A program made the translations under genes and the position numbers. The notes beneath the pieces are model-generated. The model was not told the DNA's origin. It did not search any database and worked only from the letters and a program-made list of their open reading frames with translations. From Lolium rigidum (taxonomy: Eukaryota > Streptophyta > Magnoliopsida > Poales > Poaceae): a DNA stretch of 64,000 nucleotides. Positions 32,801 through 45,092 of this stretch are shown piece after piece. Within the stretch, counting starts at the first letter, position 1. Every line of letters begins with the position of its first letter. The stretch spans positions 228,853,322 through 228,917,321 of the forward strand of contig NC_061510.1 in NCBI RefSeq assembly GCF_022539505.1, read 5' to 3'.

Positions 32801-33957
32801 TACAAGCATACATCTATAAAATTTATGAAATTCAAAAGAGAAGCATAAAAGCAGTATTACTCGGGGAGCATGACACTGGTTGGGCCGACTTATCGAGCTG
32901 CAACACATGCCGTTGTGTCACCCCAACCAACGGCATATCTTCTCCGAATGAATAGTGAATAAAATGTCATTGGACCAGATAGCAAAATAAGTAGTTCAAT
33001 ACTAAGAATTGGTTGTAAAGGGGAAACACGGGTTCGGTAGTATTTCACGAGAAAAAGCAAAAGCACCTCCAAGAACGAAAGAAAATAAACCTCGATATTC
33101 GGCTGTACATTTTGACATGGGCACATGGCCTCGGCTTCGTTTCTCCTTCCACCATTTCAAATCCACCAAGCACCGTCCAAATTCCTTACAACAAAGCTTT
33201 ATTATCCCGACATAAATAGACATACCGGGCATCAACTGAACTACTGCTCAAGGATGTGCTCTTCCTCTTTCTCTGCACATCTATACTTGACGCCTTGATG
33301 CCCAGGTAGTCCAATTACACTGACCAGTAATCCTCCATGCTCCTGTAAGACTTGTTTCTCATTATAATAAGAAAGGACAAACCAACCAACCCAACACGGA
33401 AAAACCACATAACTCAGTATGAGCAAAATAATCATCTAAGGGGCGAAAAGAACATAACACAAGGGTGAGACCACCGGACATAGTCCTGTATAGCCAAAAT
33501 AGCAATTCTCAGAACCATAGAATTATGCACATGTATCATATATAATTCATGGATCAGCAGTGTGGCTTCTTCGTAGAATATAAATGCGAAGAGAACAAGC
33601 AAGACAAATAGTACAATAGGGCTCTGCATATCATGGATCAGAATCAATGAATTCCCACCTTGTAATAATCAAGCTCTCTAAAAAGCAACATGTGTGAATG
33701 GTTATGTGTGAATGGTTACCTTGGCGACATTGCTCCGCAAGAATTCGACGAGTAAGGATGGTTGCTCATGTTCTTGCCAAGAGGATAAATTTCAGGCTAT
33801 CGATGTGCCACCAGGATCAATGAAGAACTCTGAAGAGTCACCGAAACTTGCAAAATGTGGCTCCGTTTTCAAAGTACTACATAGCCTTGTTGTCAACAAT
33901 GAGCTCACCAAGTGGTTCGAATAGGCTTTAGCAATGGAAGATCTTAAATGTCATGTA
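29831..33957. other. Helitron 2 interior, middle left
   Basis: AT-rich, intron-like DNA. Small ORFs (for example minus 33002-33235) have ordinary-looking codons but no motif I can name. No supported gene. Confidence 0.3.
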
Positions 33958-34038
33958 CTCCATCCGTTCCTTTTTAATTGACTCGAATTTAGTACAAACT
34001 TATACCGAATCCGAGTCAATTAAAAAGAACGGAGGGAG
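33958..34038. mobile_element. Stowaway-type MITE inside Helitron 2
   Basis: 81 bp with ends CTCCATCCGTTCCTTTTTAA and TTAAAAAGAACGGAGGGAG, and TA duplications at 33956-33957 and 34039-34040. It is the same family type as the MITE at 18307-18388. Confidence 0.93.
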
Positions 34039-37000
34039 TATTAGTTTTCATGTAGTCGGAACACATGTAGAGGAATCAAAGCTTCGAGTTGATTTACCTC
34101 AAGCTACCTTAGCCCTTGTATTTGTCATCAGAGTAAACTTGAGTCTCTAGGGTCCAACCAGGTCATCAGGTCATCACATAATCAAAATTGAAATTCCAGT
34201 GTCCAACTCCTCACTGCATAAAACCTGAAGCGCTCACACCCAAACAGCATGTTCGACCTGCACATGGTCCATAGTAACAAAATCACTTCAGAGCCGCAAT
34301 GACATAGGGAAGAGTTGAACCAATTTATAGCCAACACATGAAAAATTGCCACGCAAACACTATCTTTCGGAAAAGCTCAACTTCATGATATGGGAAAGTT
34401 CAGCCAAGAAACAACAACAAAGATATTATTTCTATTAGGCGGCAAAGAAGCCATCGAAGCAAAATGAAAGACCCCCATAATAAATATAGATTGGACGCAT
34501 ACGAGTAGCTGGCCTCATATTCAATTAATTTCTAAAAACTAAAAATGCAAATTTTAATACCAACTGAACTTTTTGCAATTTTTATATATAAATTTACTAC
34601 AATAGAGAGAAACAAAGTACCATATTTGTTCCTTTTAAGGATAAATCTATTTTATAAAAAACAATAGAAAGAGGCACATTGGTGTGCATACTGCTAGTCA
34701 TCTGCACCATACATCGGTGTGCATGTCGGGCAAGCATATAAACGCCCCATATTATCTATCTTTTCTCACCAAGCAAATTGCAACAACAACGATCAAGATA
34801 TGCACAATTTACTAAAATGCACCGGTGAATTTAAGTAATACATTAATTCTCTAAGAACTACACAATAATTCTTTCACCGCAATCCAATCAAGTAAGATAT
34901 ATGTGTACGTAGAAGGGTACCATGTTACTCAACAGGATTCAGTTGAACAAAAAATAAGAACAGAAAGTAGGCAGGCAAATGGTCGTGGTAGAAGCACAGG
35001 TACAAGCATAATTATTCCAGCTTCATAAGTTCCTAGCATATTCATTTCTTTAGTCAGCCCAAAGCATATATTTAAATGCAGAGAATACAAATTTTTTATC
35101 AGTACCGAAATCAGAGGCCAGGCCATTTGAATAAGCCTTCGCTGAAATATTAATGAATTCAGAGATACGCCAAAACTATGCTCTCAATTACATGATAAAA
35201 CATAAGCAGACTTCCAATTATTACAATAGTTAAGTGATAATAAGGTAGTAGGATAAATAAAAAAATATTGAAGCCAAATCCACCACAGAATTAGCAGCAT
35301 TGACGGAACGATGAAAAATATGAAAAAAAGGACTTGGGAGAGGTCAAGGGGACAGAATGATACCAAAACATGAAACCTCTCTCTCTCTCATGGCGGACTC
35401 ATCATTCGTGGAGACCTGCAGGTCCACATCCCCTTGTCAATGTCAACAAAGCTGAAATTTTTGTAACTTGCTACCAATAATGAATACAAGGAGAACATGG
35501 AAGATTTAGTGCAATAAATATGAAACATGAATTTCCCAACTATACAGATTATTACATGGCACTGGACAAGTATGATGTCCGAGGCCGTACCGATCCTTCC
35601 AATAATATCTAGTTAATTTTTTTTTGGAAATGCCTCGATAAAAAACTCCTAGCAAATCAGACCAGGAACAAAAGGATAGAAGAAAGTGGAAACAATATAC
35701 CTTCAAATATATGGCTTACTCAAGTTTTTGAATATCCCTTTACTCCTCTTCAGCTGCAGCTACCACAATCTCCTTATCTCTAAAGACAAAGAGTACAGAA
35801 TAAGCAGAACACCTGATGCTTGGGAGCAGCAGAATAGTGAAACATCACATTCACTATGAACTAAATTTCCCGATGGAACCTATATTGTAACGCAGATAAT
35901 ATTAGTTCTTCTCATCATTTTTAAAAAGAAAATACTGAGAAAACTCACTATCTGGAATTAGAGTACATGTAGCCTAAGCATCTTTAAAAAAATTGCAGCG
36001 ATTCGAGAGGATAAAGAAAAATAATGAAGACCTCACATTTATTTATCCAGGCCTATGTTTTAGTCACCATATTCTTATAAATAAAAGAAGAATTGCACTT
36101 TCTAAATTAGCAATAATTGAGCATATTGTCTCATATCACAGGGAATAATAAAGACACGAGTCAATCTTATTCATCTAGCATCGCAATGCAAATATAAAAA
36201 TCCACTACTTTAACTCCAGTCCATGCTAGATTTGGAGGCTGCCACATGGCTACTACAACTCATGTAAATTAGACACTAGGCGAGAAGATTCAATCTATTA
36301 CCTTTTCACATAGTGATAACATGAGATTAGATGAGTCATGAGAGAGGGATCTCCTTGCGGCATAATGGATGCCACGGGTCAATTGATCGGCACCAATCTA
36401 GCGCGAGAGGCCACGGGGAGGGCATGAGGTGGAGGGCACCATCCCCATCCATGGCCACGGGGAGGGCAGTGAGGTCAAGACCACCAGTTAATTGTTACAC
36501 GAGCTGACATTACCTTGTTGTAGAATTGCAATATTTACACCCCACTTAAAGTAACATACGACCCCGCAAAAAAGAAATAACATAAAAAAGCCATTAATAC
36601 ACTGTTTTACCAAAAGGACCAAGTAATTCTTTTTGCAGCTGAATGTAAGAATATATAGGCAACATCCTCATTGTCGCTACTATTACTAAATTTTGAACTA
36701 CGCATCCAGAAACTTAAATCATAATTATCACTGTAGCACCAGCTGCACAATTACAAATAAATTCAACGCGGGAGAGATGACTTATACCTTTCTGCGATGT
36801 TACCAACCACAACTCTACGAGCGTTACGAAAGTCAGCGGCCATGCTTCCATGAGTACAAAAGAAAAGAAGAACGAGAGGAACTATGTCAAGCAAAAATCA
36901 TGTAGAAGCAAAACACTGGAAGGCACAAGATATATGCAACTACTTACAAAGAACAAACGTTAGGCTGGATCACATTGGTTTAGAGAGATGATAGATGCGG

Positions 37001-40000
37001 ATAAATTCCGTTGCTGGTTACCTTTTCATTCCTTCATTTTGTTCCGAGCTCAGGGACTCCTTAGAAGGGAGCGCGGATAAAAATGAGGTTCATGCGCATA
37101 TCAAAAGCTTTTCTTGGTACCTCCATGTGTATCTATGAAAAATTGCAGCAAAGAATGTGGAAAACCAAATCAATTATAAGAAAAGGAAGAATGTTACAGA
37201 TGACTAAAATAAGAATATGCATTGGCAGTGAAACATAGAATGATATGCACAAGGAAAATACACATGATGCTACCAAATAAAGTATCCTTGTACTACCTGA
37301 GAGTGAGAGGAGACCTCACATAGATAACATGCTCCCACCTGCTCCACCTGCTCTTCGCACGGCGACGCCCGCGACCGGCGGCCCGCATCCAGTCGAGGGG
37401 GAGAGAGGAGAGGCTGCCATTGGAGAGGAGAGGAGGAGCGAGGAGCGAGGCCAGGATTGAGGACCTCGTTCGATCTAGATTCTCTCACCTCTGGTGGATA
37501 GACGACCAGGCGACCGAACTTGTTACATCAAGATTGATCAAAGTAACAACCTAGAAACAAAGAAAGAAGATAAGGAAATAACAAATCAGGTAAGAAATGA
37601 GATTAGTCACAATAACATAAATAGATAGTTAAAAACATGTTTTACTGCCACGTTGATATAAAATTTGAATTGTTTAAAGCCATAATACTTCAAGACTTAA
37701 TTGCATTACTCTGGTTATCTTAAGAAACAGATAATCGTGTGCTTAGTTATCATTATGTAATTGTATTTTAGATTGAAATGTAAAAGTATAAAAAGATCCA
37801 AAGAGGAAGGGGCACGGGCTGAAAAATCACTGTTGGCTCATCCATAATACCCACTTAACGTCATTGTACTTTTCCCTTTGCATATACAGGATCTGTAGGA
37901 GGACTTGACATTTCAAAGTTTTCATTCTACACTCATTGGTCAGTGTCTCTTTAGATAATAAGAATCGACCTAGTGTAGCTAAAGTTTCAAAGCAAGAAAG
38001 AGACATATGCAACTTTATTTACTTGCTCTCATCTCCAGAAAGATTTCAAGATGCCTAAGAAACTAACAAAACCATAAGTGCTCATATATGGTCGAGGTAA
38101 CTAAAAAGGAATGTATTCGATCGATTACCACCAAGTCTTTCCCATTTTTCTTTGCATTGGTCAGCGGGGAGCACACGGCATCGGGGTTCCCGTCTCGGAA
38201 GTCCGGAACCGCAAAATATGACAGGTCTCGGCAATTCCCAAATTATGATAGGATGGCGCAGAAGCGGGACAAAAAACGAGTGCCGCGTTTCGGATCGTTT
38301 ATGATTTTTTGCAATGCGAGTTTTCCTAATCATGCCAATAATAACATACAGAGAAGCTGCACTGTAAAAAATAATATCCATTCACTGTGGTGATTTGTTC
38401 AAATTCGGAAATGAAACCTATAGCTTCAGTGTCAACAAAATCAAGCTGCTACAACACCAACCATCCAAGCGTCTCTCTCTCAAAAAAACATCAACCGTCA
38501 GAAATATGAATACAAGGCAAATATGCTTGATGGTTCCTTATGAACCAGTAAGCTATAAACTATCATCTGGGAGGCAACTTTAAAATAAAATAAGAACTTT
38601 TCTTGTCAAATTTATACATACAAAGTACTGAAACTCTATTAATAAATAAACAACTTGTCTTGGCTCCCCAATTGAACTTGGAGCCAAGGAGCACATGCAC
38701 TATAATACGAAGTGATTTTTTTTCTGAAATCTTAATGCTCCGGAATTGATCAACATACTCAGAAGCAAGCCTATCGAATAAATAGTTGTACAAAATCTAT
38801 CACATCTGGTTGTGAGAAAGCACCAACAGGTTTAAATGCATCGAGCATGCTTGAAAGATAGTTCAATAAACAAACACGATGATAAAAGATTTCATAATAG
38901 TGAAACACCTCCCAGTCTCCTTCGAGCACTAATTAATAGATGTACATGAAATATGATGAGGATATAAAGAACCTCAAATAACAATTGAACCAGACCTTGG
39001 CATAGAAAAGGCTGCATGTCGTGGTTGTTGACCACTTCTTGCTATGGAAGTTCTGAAATGTATCATCTTCCTAGTAAGCAAAGAAGAGAGATTGTCTTTC
39101 AAGCAATAGGTAAGTTACAGTGGCAAATGAATAGTTCCTCTCCAGTTATGCATATATGAATATCCCAACAAAAAAGCTATATGTTCATATAACCAATAAC
39201 TAACCACGTTATGAAAACTTCATCAACAAGATACTCCGGAAGTTGCATCGACGTGTCCTCGATTTTCATCTGTCGTGATTCATACATCACAAAAATTACT
39301 CAAGTTTATCTCAGAACACAGAGATTATCTTGTAGAGCGAGACAATACTAACCTTGCATTCCAAATAGCTATTTAACATTGTTTTTTATTTTCTGCCACC
39401 TGCAGCAAAATAAATATACACATAAATGATCACAAGCCAAAGGGAACACGAGATCAAAACCACACATATGCATCTTTGCCAAAAGTTGGTCAGCCATTCA
39501 CCTATGGGGTTATTTAACATATGAATACTCAAGAGAAAAATAGACCTAGTATTCAACCATATCATTGGTAAACTTACATGTCTACCCATCACAACTTCAT
39601 GGCCTCAATGACTCCATCCTATCTCCTCTTTCTTTCACTATGCTCTCCTGTAATATTCAGCGCACCAAATCAGTTCAAAATTGAAGCAGACATAGGGCTA
39701 ATCTGTCATATATATGTCTATAATTACTCACCATGGTAATTTGTTGATCCGATAGAGTGGGATCTCCCAAGCTAGCATCATACCAAAGCCATCCATCATG
39801 AATCTGGTCTCCTCTCAGGAGTTGCTACAGACTGCAGTACAACATGTGAGGAGAGATGACATGAGGCGTGCAGGGAGTATAGGAGAGAGGGGAGGAATAC
39901 CAGTACCAGCAGCTCCAACGGAGGGAGACGGCAGGGGAGCACCATTGTTCAGCCAGGCGCGCTCCGCTCCAACGCCTCCAGAAACGAAGTACAACGGACG

Positions 40001-40470
40001 AGCTCGCACCTAGAGCTTGCTGCTACTCCGCGTTCACGCATGGGCCGGCCCCAACGCCGTCGTGCCTACCACCGCCGCTGCCGTGTCCAGCCGAGCTACC
40101 GATATAAATGAAAATTGAGTGTTGGTTTAGGACATTTGCTCTGAGCTACAATGCAGGAAATCCATAAGCTCTACATAGGTGGCATTTAACTTGTCCTTTG
40201 GATCCTTATATTTGATTCGTGGAATCCTTGTAGGGTCCATTCGGAAGAATCAAGCGAAAAACAAAAACTGTAGTGCTTCTTCAATGCATGAAGCACAAGT
40301 TTTAGTCAAGCAAATGCAAAATAGATCTGAACCAAGATTAGTAAATGTTTCAGCTTAAGTAAGCGCACCATAAAATTATTGGAGAATTTGCACACTCCTT
40401 TGAACTTTCTACTGAAAACTACCTAGACACCAATCAAAGGCAAAATAGATGTGAATCAGTACGCAAATTC
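34039..40470. other. Helitron 2 interior, middle right
   Basis: A long AT-rich stretch with three GC-richer islands: 36340-36480, 37300-37490 (on the minus strand resembling a gene 5' leader rich in CTCC/CTCG) and 39790-40090. Another distinct patch at 38150-38330 is open on both strands. No domain is recognisable, so I name no gene. These are candidates for captured gene pieces. Confidence 0.3.
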
Positions 40471-40780
40471 AGAGAGTGATCTGACTGGGCACAGAATACG
40501 ATGGAACAAAAAGTTCACGGAATCACTATATGTTACAGGGAAAATCAGCCCAATTAGAGTACACACAACACAGGTACAAGCAAATCGATCATATCAAAGC
40601 GCCAAAAACACGCATTTCCATTCTCATTAACCACACACAAAGGAAGAAGGGTGAACCTTCCGGATGAGGTTTGAGAAGTAGACGGAGACGAAGGTGGTCT
40701 TGGCGCACCGCGGCGAATTTCTCCAGGCCCGGTAGCTCTGACTTCTGTAAAGCGCAGAAATCACAAGAATTAGATGAAGA
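40471..40780 (-). repeat. Diverged internal duplication of Helitron 2, copy 2 (with exon-like core)
   Basis: Partner of 29471-29830. On the minus strand an 88-base segment (40744 down to 40657) is open and bordered by an acceptor-like TTTACAG and a donor-like GTTCAC. It reads KSELPGLEKFAAVRQDHLRL and ends KPHPE. This copy looks better preserved than copy 1. Which gene it came from is unknown. Confidence 0.5.
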
Positions 40781-42766
40781 CTTTTGTAAATAGCAGCAAC
40801 TTATGGACTTGCTTCCACCCATGCTCTTGGCTGTCGCAGTAATGCTAGATAGCTGAATTTGGAACCGGACACATACATTATTTGTCAGACCATATATAAA
40901 GTTGTAGGTTTAAATGAAAAGAGGAAAATATATAAACCTATTCTGAAATCAAAACGAACTTTTTCTCTCACTGCATCTCTATTCATCCTTGAGATTACAG
41001 ATTTGAGTTGGAGTCAGCATATACACCCAATGCAATACAAAATAATTTTTTCACACCTGCACTGAGAATGGAAAAAACTCACTATCAGACACACTACTAA
41101 ATAAACAGCCGGGTCTGCAAAGGAAAAGACCAAAGCAACAGACATGCTTATTTTGTCAGCTATTGAAAAGTAAGGGTTATAAGTTTAATAAGAAATCAAG
41201 ACTATGCAAAATTTTAGACATCTATTAGGAAGTAGGGATTAATAGAGCCCCCTCCAAGTAATTAACTTTAGCAAACAATCTGATTTATGTTAGCTATTTG
41301 ATCATAATGTACGCACAAATGCATGGCCAGAACTTAAGCAATGATGCAAACACCACCATGTGGATCAAACCGATGAATAAAACAAAGATGGAGATGCCAA
41401 CGTACATATGTCCAAAGTAAAACCCAAGGAAGAAGTCTTTTTTTTAGATCCGACCAATTTAGCTGCTTCTGCAGTTCTGCCAATTTGTTTGCCTGCAAGT
41501 AGATGGAAACCTGAAGATTCGATGAGAACCACGCACCAGAGCATTAATAGAGGGATTAAAAAATATCTGAACTCTGATTAGTAGGACTTTTCATGTCATC
41601 TTGTCTGAAGCACCACCGAAGCACCGATCTGCGTATTTTCTTGCGGTAGATGAACCATCGATCCTGAAGACACCTTCATAAATTATGGCAGGCAACATCA
41701 AATTAGCACCATCCATCAGTTCAAGCCGTGAGAAGATAGATTGTTGACCTTACGCGTCGCACGACTCCCTGGTGTCCCGCGCGGCTCCGGATCCTGCTAC
41801 CAGCCTTGCGCAGCTCAATCCCATCCAGGAGCAAGCTCCGTGGTCGGGGTCCACCGTCCAAGTGAGAGTCTGCGGCGACCCAAGCCACGGCCGGCGGTCA
41901 CAGGGAGTCGGACAGGGAGAAGAGCAGCGGCGGCTGGCGGATCGGGGGAGAGAAAAGAGATTGAGAGATAGACGGAGAGGAAGAGACAGAGAACGAGAGG
42001 AGGGAGAAGCAAGACGAACCTCAGGCCTGTGCCGAGGACGAAATCGAGGGCGCGCGCACCAGCCGTCGCCGCTCGTTTGCTTCCTCTCTCCGCCGCTGGA
42101 CGAAATCGATGGCGCGCGTAGCGCCTACTCGCCGCCGACCCGGTCGACGGGGGACGGCCGACGCTCCATCCCTGAACTCCACGCATCCTTCCTCTCATCC
42201 ATGGCCGCCAGGACTCCTCCCATCCTCATCAAGCCCCGCCGTCTGTGGAAGAGCTCCTCAAGGCGGCGCTCGCGTCACCACCACTCTCCGCGCTATCGCC
42301 CACCTTCGTGCGCTCTCCTGCATCTCCTCTTCCGGCCTGCCACCTCGGTCGTCCCCGTCCGGCTCCATTTCTGGGAGAGGCGGCGTGCCACCATTGGGAT
42401 CAGGAGAGAGGTCGCCGTTGGGAAGGAGAAACAGGATTGGGGAGGAAAGGAGAGCACCGGATTGGGGAACCTTTTCACCACGCCCTGATCTAGGGTTTTC
42501 ACCCACCGCACGCCCGCACAGGAAAACGAGGGAAGAAAGGCGACGTGAACGAGCGGCCTCGTTGTCTCTGCTCGCCGTCCCCACACACGCTAGGTCCCAT
42601 TCGTCATGGACCTAATCAGACAAGCAGAAGGTGAGAAAAATGTTACCGCATCCGACGGCTGTGGCGAAAAGTGGGATTGTGGCTGGTGAAACGAACGAAC
42701 CAGATTGTTTTGCCCCTCTCAGACCCCCTAGATGGCTGGGTAGTCTTGCAATATTTATAGGAGAAA
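40781..42766 (-). other. Helitron 2 right end with GC-rich island
   Basis: AT-rich to about 41730, then strongly GC-rich to about 42620, with overlapping ORFs in many frames on both strands. On the minus strand the island contains AAAACCCTAGATC, a typical plant gene leader phrase, and it sits close to the Helitron 5' end, where captured promoters and first exons are often found. ORFs here (such as 41772-42488) are probably a by-product of GC content. Confidence 0.35.
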
Positions 42767-43447
42767 TTTGATTTACATATTGTAGATAGGAAAGGTGCCG
42801 ATAATCCTGTTGCTGATAATTTGTCTAGATTGGAAAATATCGCTTATGATCATGTTCCTGTTAATGATAGTTTTCCAAATGAACAGTTGGTTGTAATAAA
42901 GGTGAGCTCGCGAGATAGTCCTTGGAATGCTGATTATGCTAACTTTATTGTCTCCAAGTACTTGCCTCCAACCTTTTCAGCCCAGCAAAGGAGGAAGTTC
43001 TTTTATGACTTGAGGCATTATTTTTGGGATGACCCACACTTGTATAAAGAAGGAGTGGATGGTGTTATGCGAAGATGTGTCCCTGAATATGAACAACAAG
43101 AGATATTGAGTAAGTGTCATGGAAGTGTTTATGGAGGACATCACGCGGAGATAGAACCGCACAAAAGGTTCTACGATCAGGTTTTTATTGGCCAACTCTC
43201 TTTAAAGATGCAAGAAAGTTTATTTTATCTTGTGATGAATGTCAAAGGGTTGGTAATATCTCTAGACGCAATGAAATGCCTACGAATTATACTCTTGTTA
43301 TTGAACCATTTGATTGTTGGGGATTTGACTTCATGGGTCCTTTCCCTTCTTCAGAAGGTAACACTCATATACTTGTTGCTGTTGATTATGTTACTAAATG
43401 GGTGGAAGCCATACCCACGAAAAGTGCTGATGGTGAGACCTCTTTAA
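42767..43447 (+). pseudogene. Element C pol: RNase H tail and integrase zinc-binding part
   Basis: Pol resumes right after the Helitron with FDLHIVDRKGADNPVADNLS, the usual link between RNase H and integrase. It continues through the integrase N-terminal region (YFWDDPHLYKEG, then [11 protein letters not shown] holding the His pair of the HHCC zinc site). A one-base loss at about 43148 shifts the frame to that of the next segment; the residues after GGHHA in this frame are spurious. Confidence 0.88.
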
Positions 43448-44259
43448 GAATGCTTTTAGATGTTATTTTTCCTAGGTTTGGAGTACCTAGATATCTTATG
43501 ACTGATGGAGGTTCTCATTTTATTCATGGTGGTTTTAGAAAAACTCTTGCTAAATATGGTATTAATCATAGGATTGCTTCCGCTTATCATCCTCAAACTA
43601 GTGGGCAAGTAGAATTATCAAATAGAGAAATTAAATCTATTTTGGAAAAGACCATTAATAAATCTAGAAAAAATTGGGCTAGTAAGTTGAAGGAAGCACT
43701 ATGGGCTTATAGAACTTCTTATAAAAATCCTATGGGTATGTCTCCTTATAAAATGATTTATGGAAAAGCTTGTCATTTACCTTTAGAACTAGAGCACAAA
43801 GCTTATTGGGCTGTAAGAGAACTTAATAAAGATCCTAAACTTGCCGGTAAGAAAAGGTTGCTACAATTGAGTTCTTTGGATGAATGGAGAAGTGAAGCTT
43901 ATGAAAATGCTAAACTTTTTAAGGAGAAAGTTAAGAAGTGGCATGATAGAAGAATTATTAAAAGAGAATTTAATGTTGGAGATAAAGTCCTATTGTATCG
44001 GTCTCGTCTCAGATTTTTTGCAGGGAAATTACTCTCAAAATGGGAAGCACCATATGTCATTGTGGAGGTGTATCGTTCAGGGGCAATAAAAATTGGTTCT
44101 CCGAAAGGTGATGCCACACAAGTGGTGAATGGACAAAGACTCAAGCATTATATTTCTGGAGATTCTTATAATGAAGATATTGATGTTATTCAAGTGGTGA
44201 CTCCGGAAGCTTTCATCAAAGATCAAATTGATAGTTCTGCAGAGTTCGACTTCGAATAG
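43114..44259 (+). pseudogene. Element C pol: integrase catalytic core and C-terminus
   Basis: Integrase, from the zinc-site cysteines (CDECQRVGN) to the natural stop at 44257-44259. The DDE triad is visible: D in GFDFMGPFP (about residue 72), D in LMTDGGSHF (about 130) and E in [13 protein letters not shown] (about 170). A C-terminal region with [16 protein letters not shown] and the GPF-type fold follows; there is no chromodomain, as expected for the Athila lineage. The first 10 or so residues of this open frame precede the frameshift and are not real integrase. Confidence 0.92.
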
Positions 44260-44594
44260 GTAACAGTTCTGGTAATAAAAAGTTCGCGTTTAACTTTCCG
44301 AACAATGTTTCTGCTATTTTTAGAAAATATGAAAAATTACGAGATCGAATCGGAGCGGAGGAGACGCACGAGGGCGTGCCCCCATAGGCCGGCGCGAGCC
44401 CCACCCTGGCTGCGCCGCCCTATGAGGACTTCCCCTCGGAGTCCCTTTTCCACAGGGGTTCGACCTGGTACTTTCCTCGTGAATTTTTTTGCTATATAAT
44501 CCCCCGGATCCCCCGAGGTCCGTATATTGTTTTCTCGTCGTGTTTTGTTTCGAGCTGTTTTCTGCCAGATATTGTTTTCAGATCTAGAGCCACC

Positions 44595-44963
44595 ATGTCT
44601 TCGTCGGGAACTCCGAAGGACAGTTTCTTTGAGAACGTCGTCAACCCGTATATGAACGAGTTGAAGATGCATCCCAAGGAATTGCTGCTCGTAGATGGAG
44701 AGTTGCAGATTGAAGATGTCCGGGGCCCTAAAGGAGAAGGAAGTTTGGAGGACAGGATGGAGAAGCTAGAACAAGAGGTCTTCACCTACAAGAAGATGGC
44801 TGAACGTGAAGTGGACATCTTCCACAAGATTGTGTCCGAACTTATTGATGGACACAAGAAGGAGACTGCAAAGCTGTGGGACGATATCCTCTCGCTTCAC
44901 AACACTACCAACAAACTCCAAGCGCAACTTTATGATGTTCAGAATCAAAACTGTGAGTATTAA
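44595..44963 (+). CDS. Coiled-coil ORF downstream of integrase in element C
   Basis: 122 residues starting MSSSGTPKDSFFENVVNP, with an ATG in a good plant context (CCACCATGTC). It is rich in Glu, Lys and Leu, with heptad-like spacing from about residue 52 (DRMEKLEQEVFTYKKMAERE) to the C-terminus, which suggests a coiled coil. It lies 335 bp behind pol, where Athila elements may carry an env-like ORF, but no signal peptide or membrane segment is present. The reading continues after a shift in another frame (about 44985-45092: SFVDGEPLPW, a proline run, then a stop), so the intact protein was probably about 160 residues. Function unknown. Confidence 0.6.
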   Translation: MSSSGTPKDSFFENVVNPYMNELKMHPKELLLVDGELQIEDVRGPKGEGSLEDRMEKLEQEVFTYKKMAEREVDIFHKIVSELIDGHKKETAKLWDDILSLHNTTNKLQAQLYDVQNQNCEY

Positions 44964-45092
44964 AATAGGTTTAAACACATAAGCTATGCTGCCAGTTTCA
45001 GGATTCCTGAGACCAAGATGTCGTTTGTTGATGGAGAGCCTCTTCCTTGGAAGTCTGATGACGGGAAGAATTCACCACCACCACCGAAGGAG

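Larger units (their letters stand above)
27277..42766 (-). mobile_element. Helitron 2: large Helitron-like insertion in element C pol
   Basis: The insertion splits pol exactly between the codons for LLLQE and FDLHI. At its left edge the plus strand reads A|CTAG, an 8-base spacer, then TTGCGC TATC GTGCAA. On the minus strand this is a 6-bp hairpin (one wobble) followed by CTAG and host T. At the right edge the minus strand reads TTTCTCCTATAAATATTGC; the canonical TC start is two bases in, so the exact 5' end is uncertain. No Rep/helicase motifs are seen. At 15.5 kb it is large and may itself be composite. It contains a Stowaway MITE, a 60-bp tandem duplication, a diverged internal duplication and GC-rich exon-like islands. 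Confidence 0.72.

Noticed and set aside
41772..42615. Several overlapping ORFs of 80-238 residues on both strands.
   Set aside because: GC-rich DNA lacks stops in most frames; no domain, and the frames conflict. Kept only as a GC-rich island of Helitron 2.
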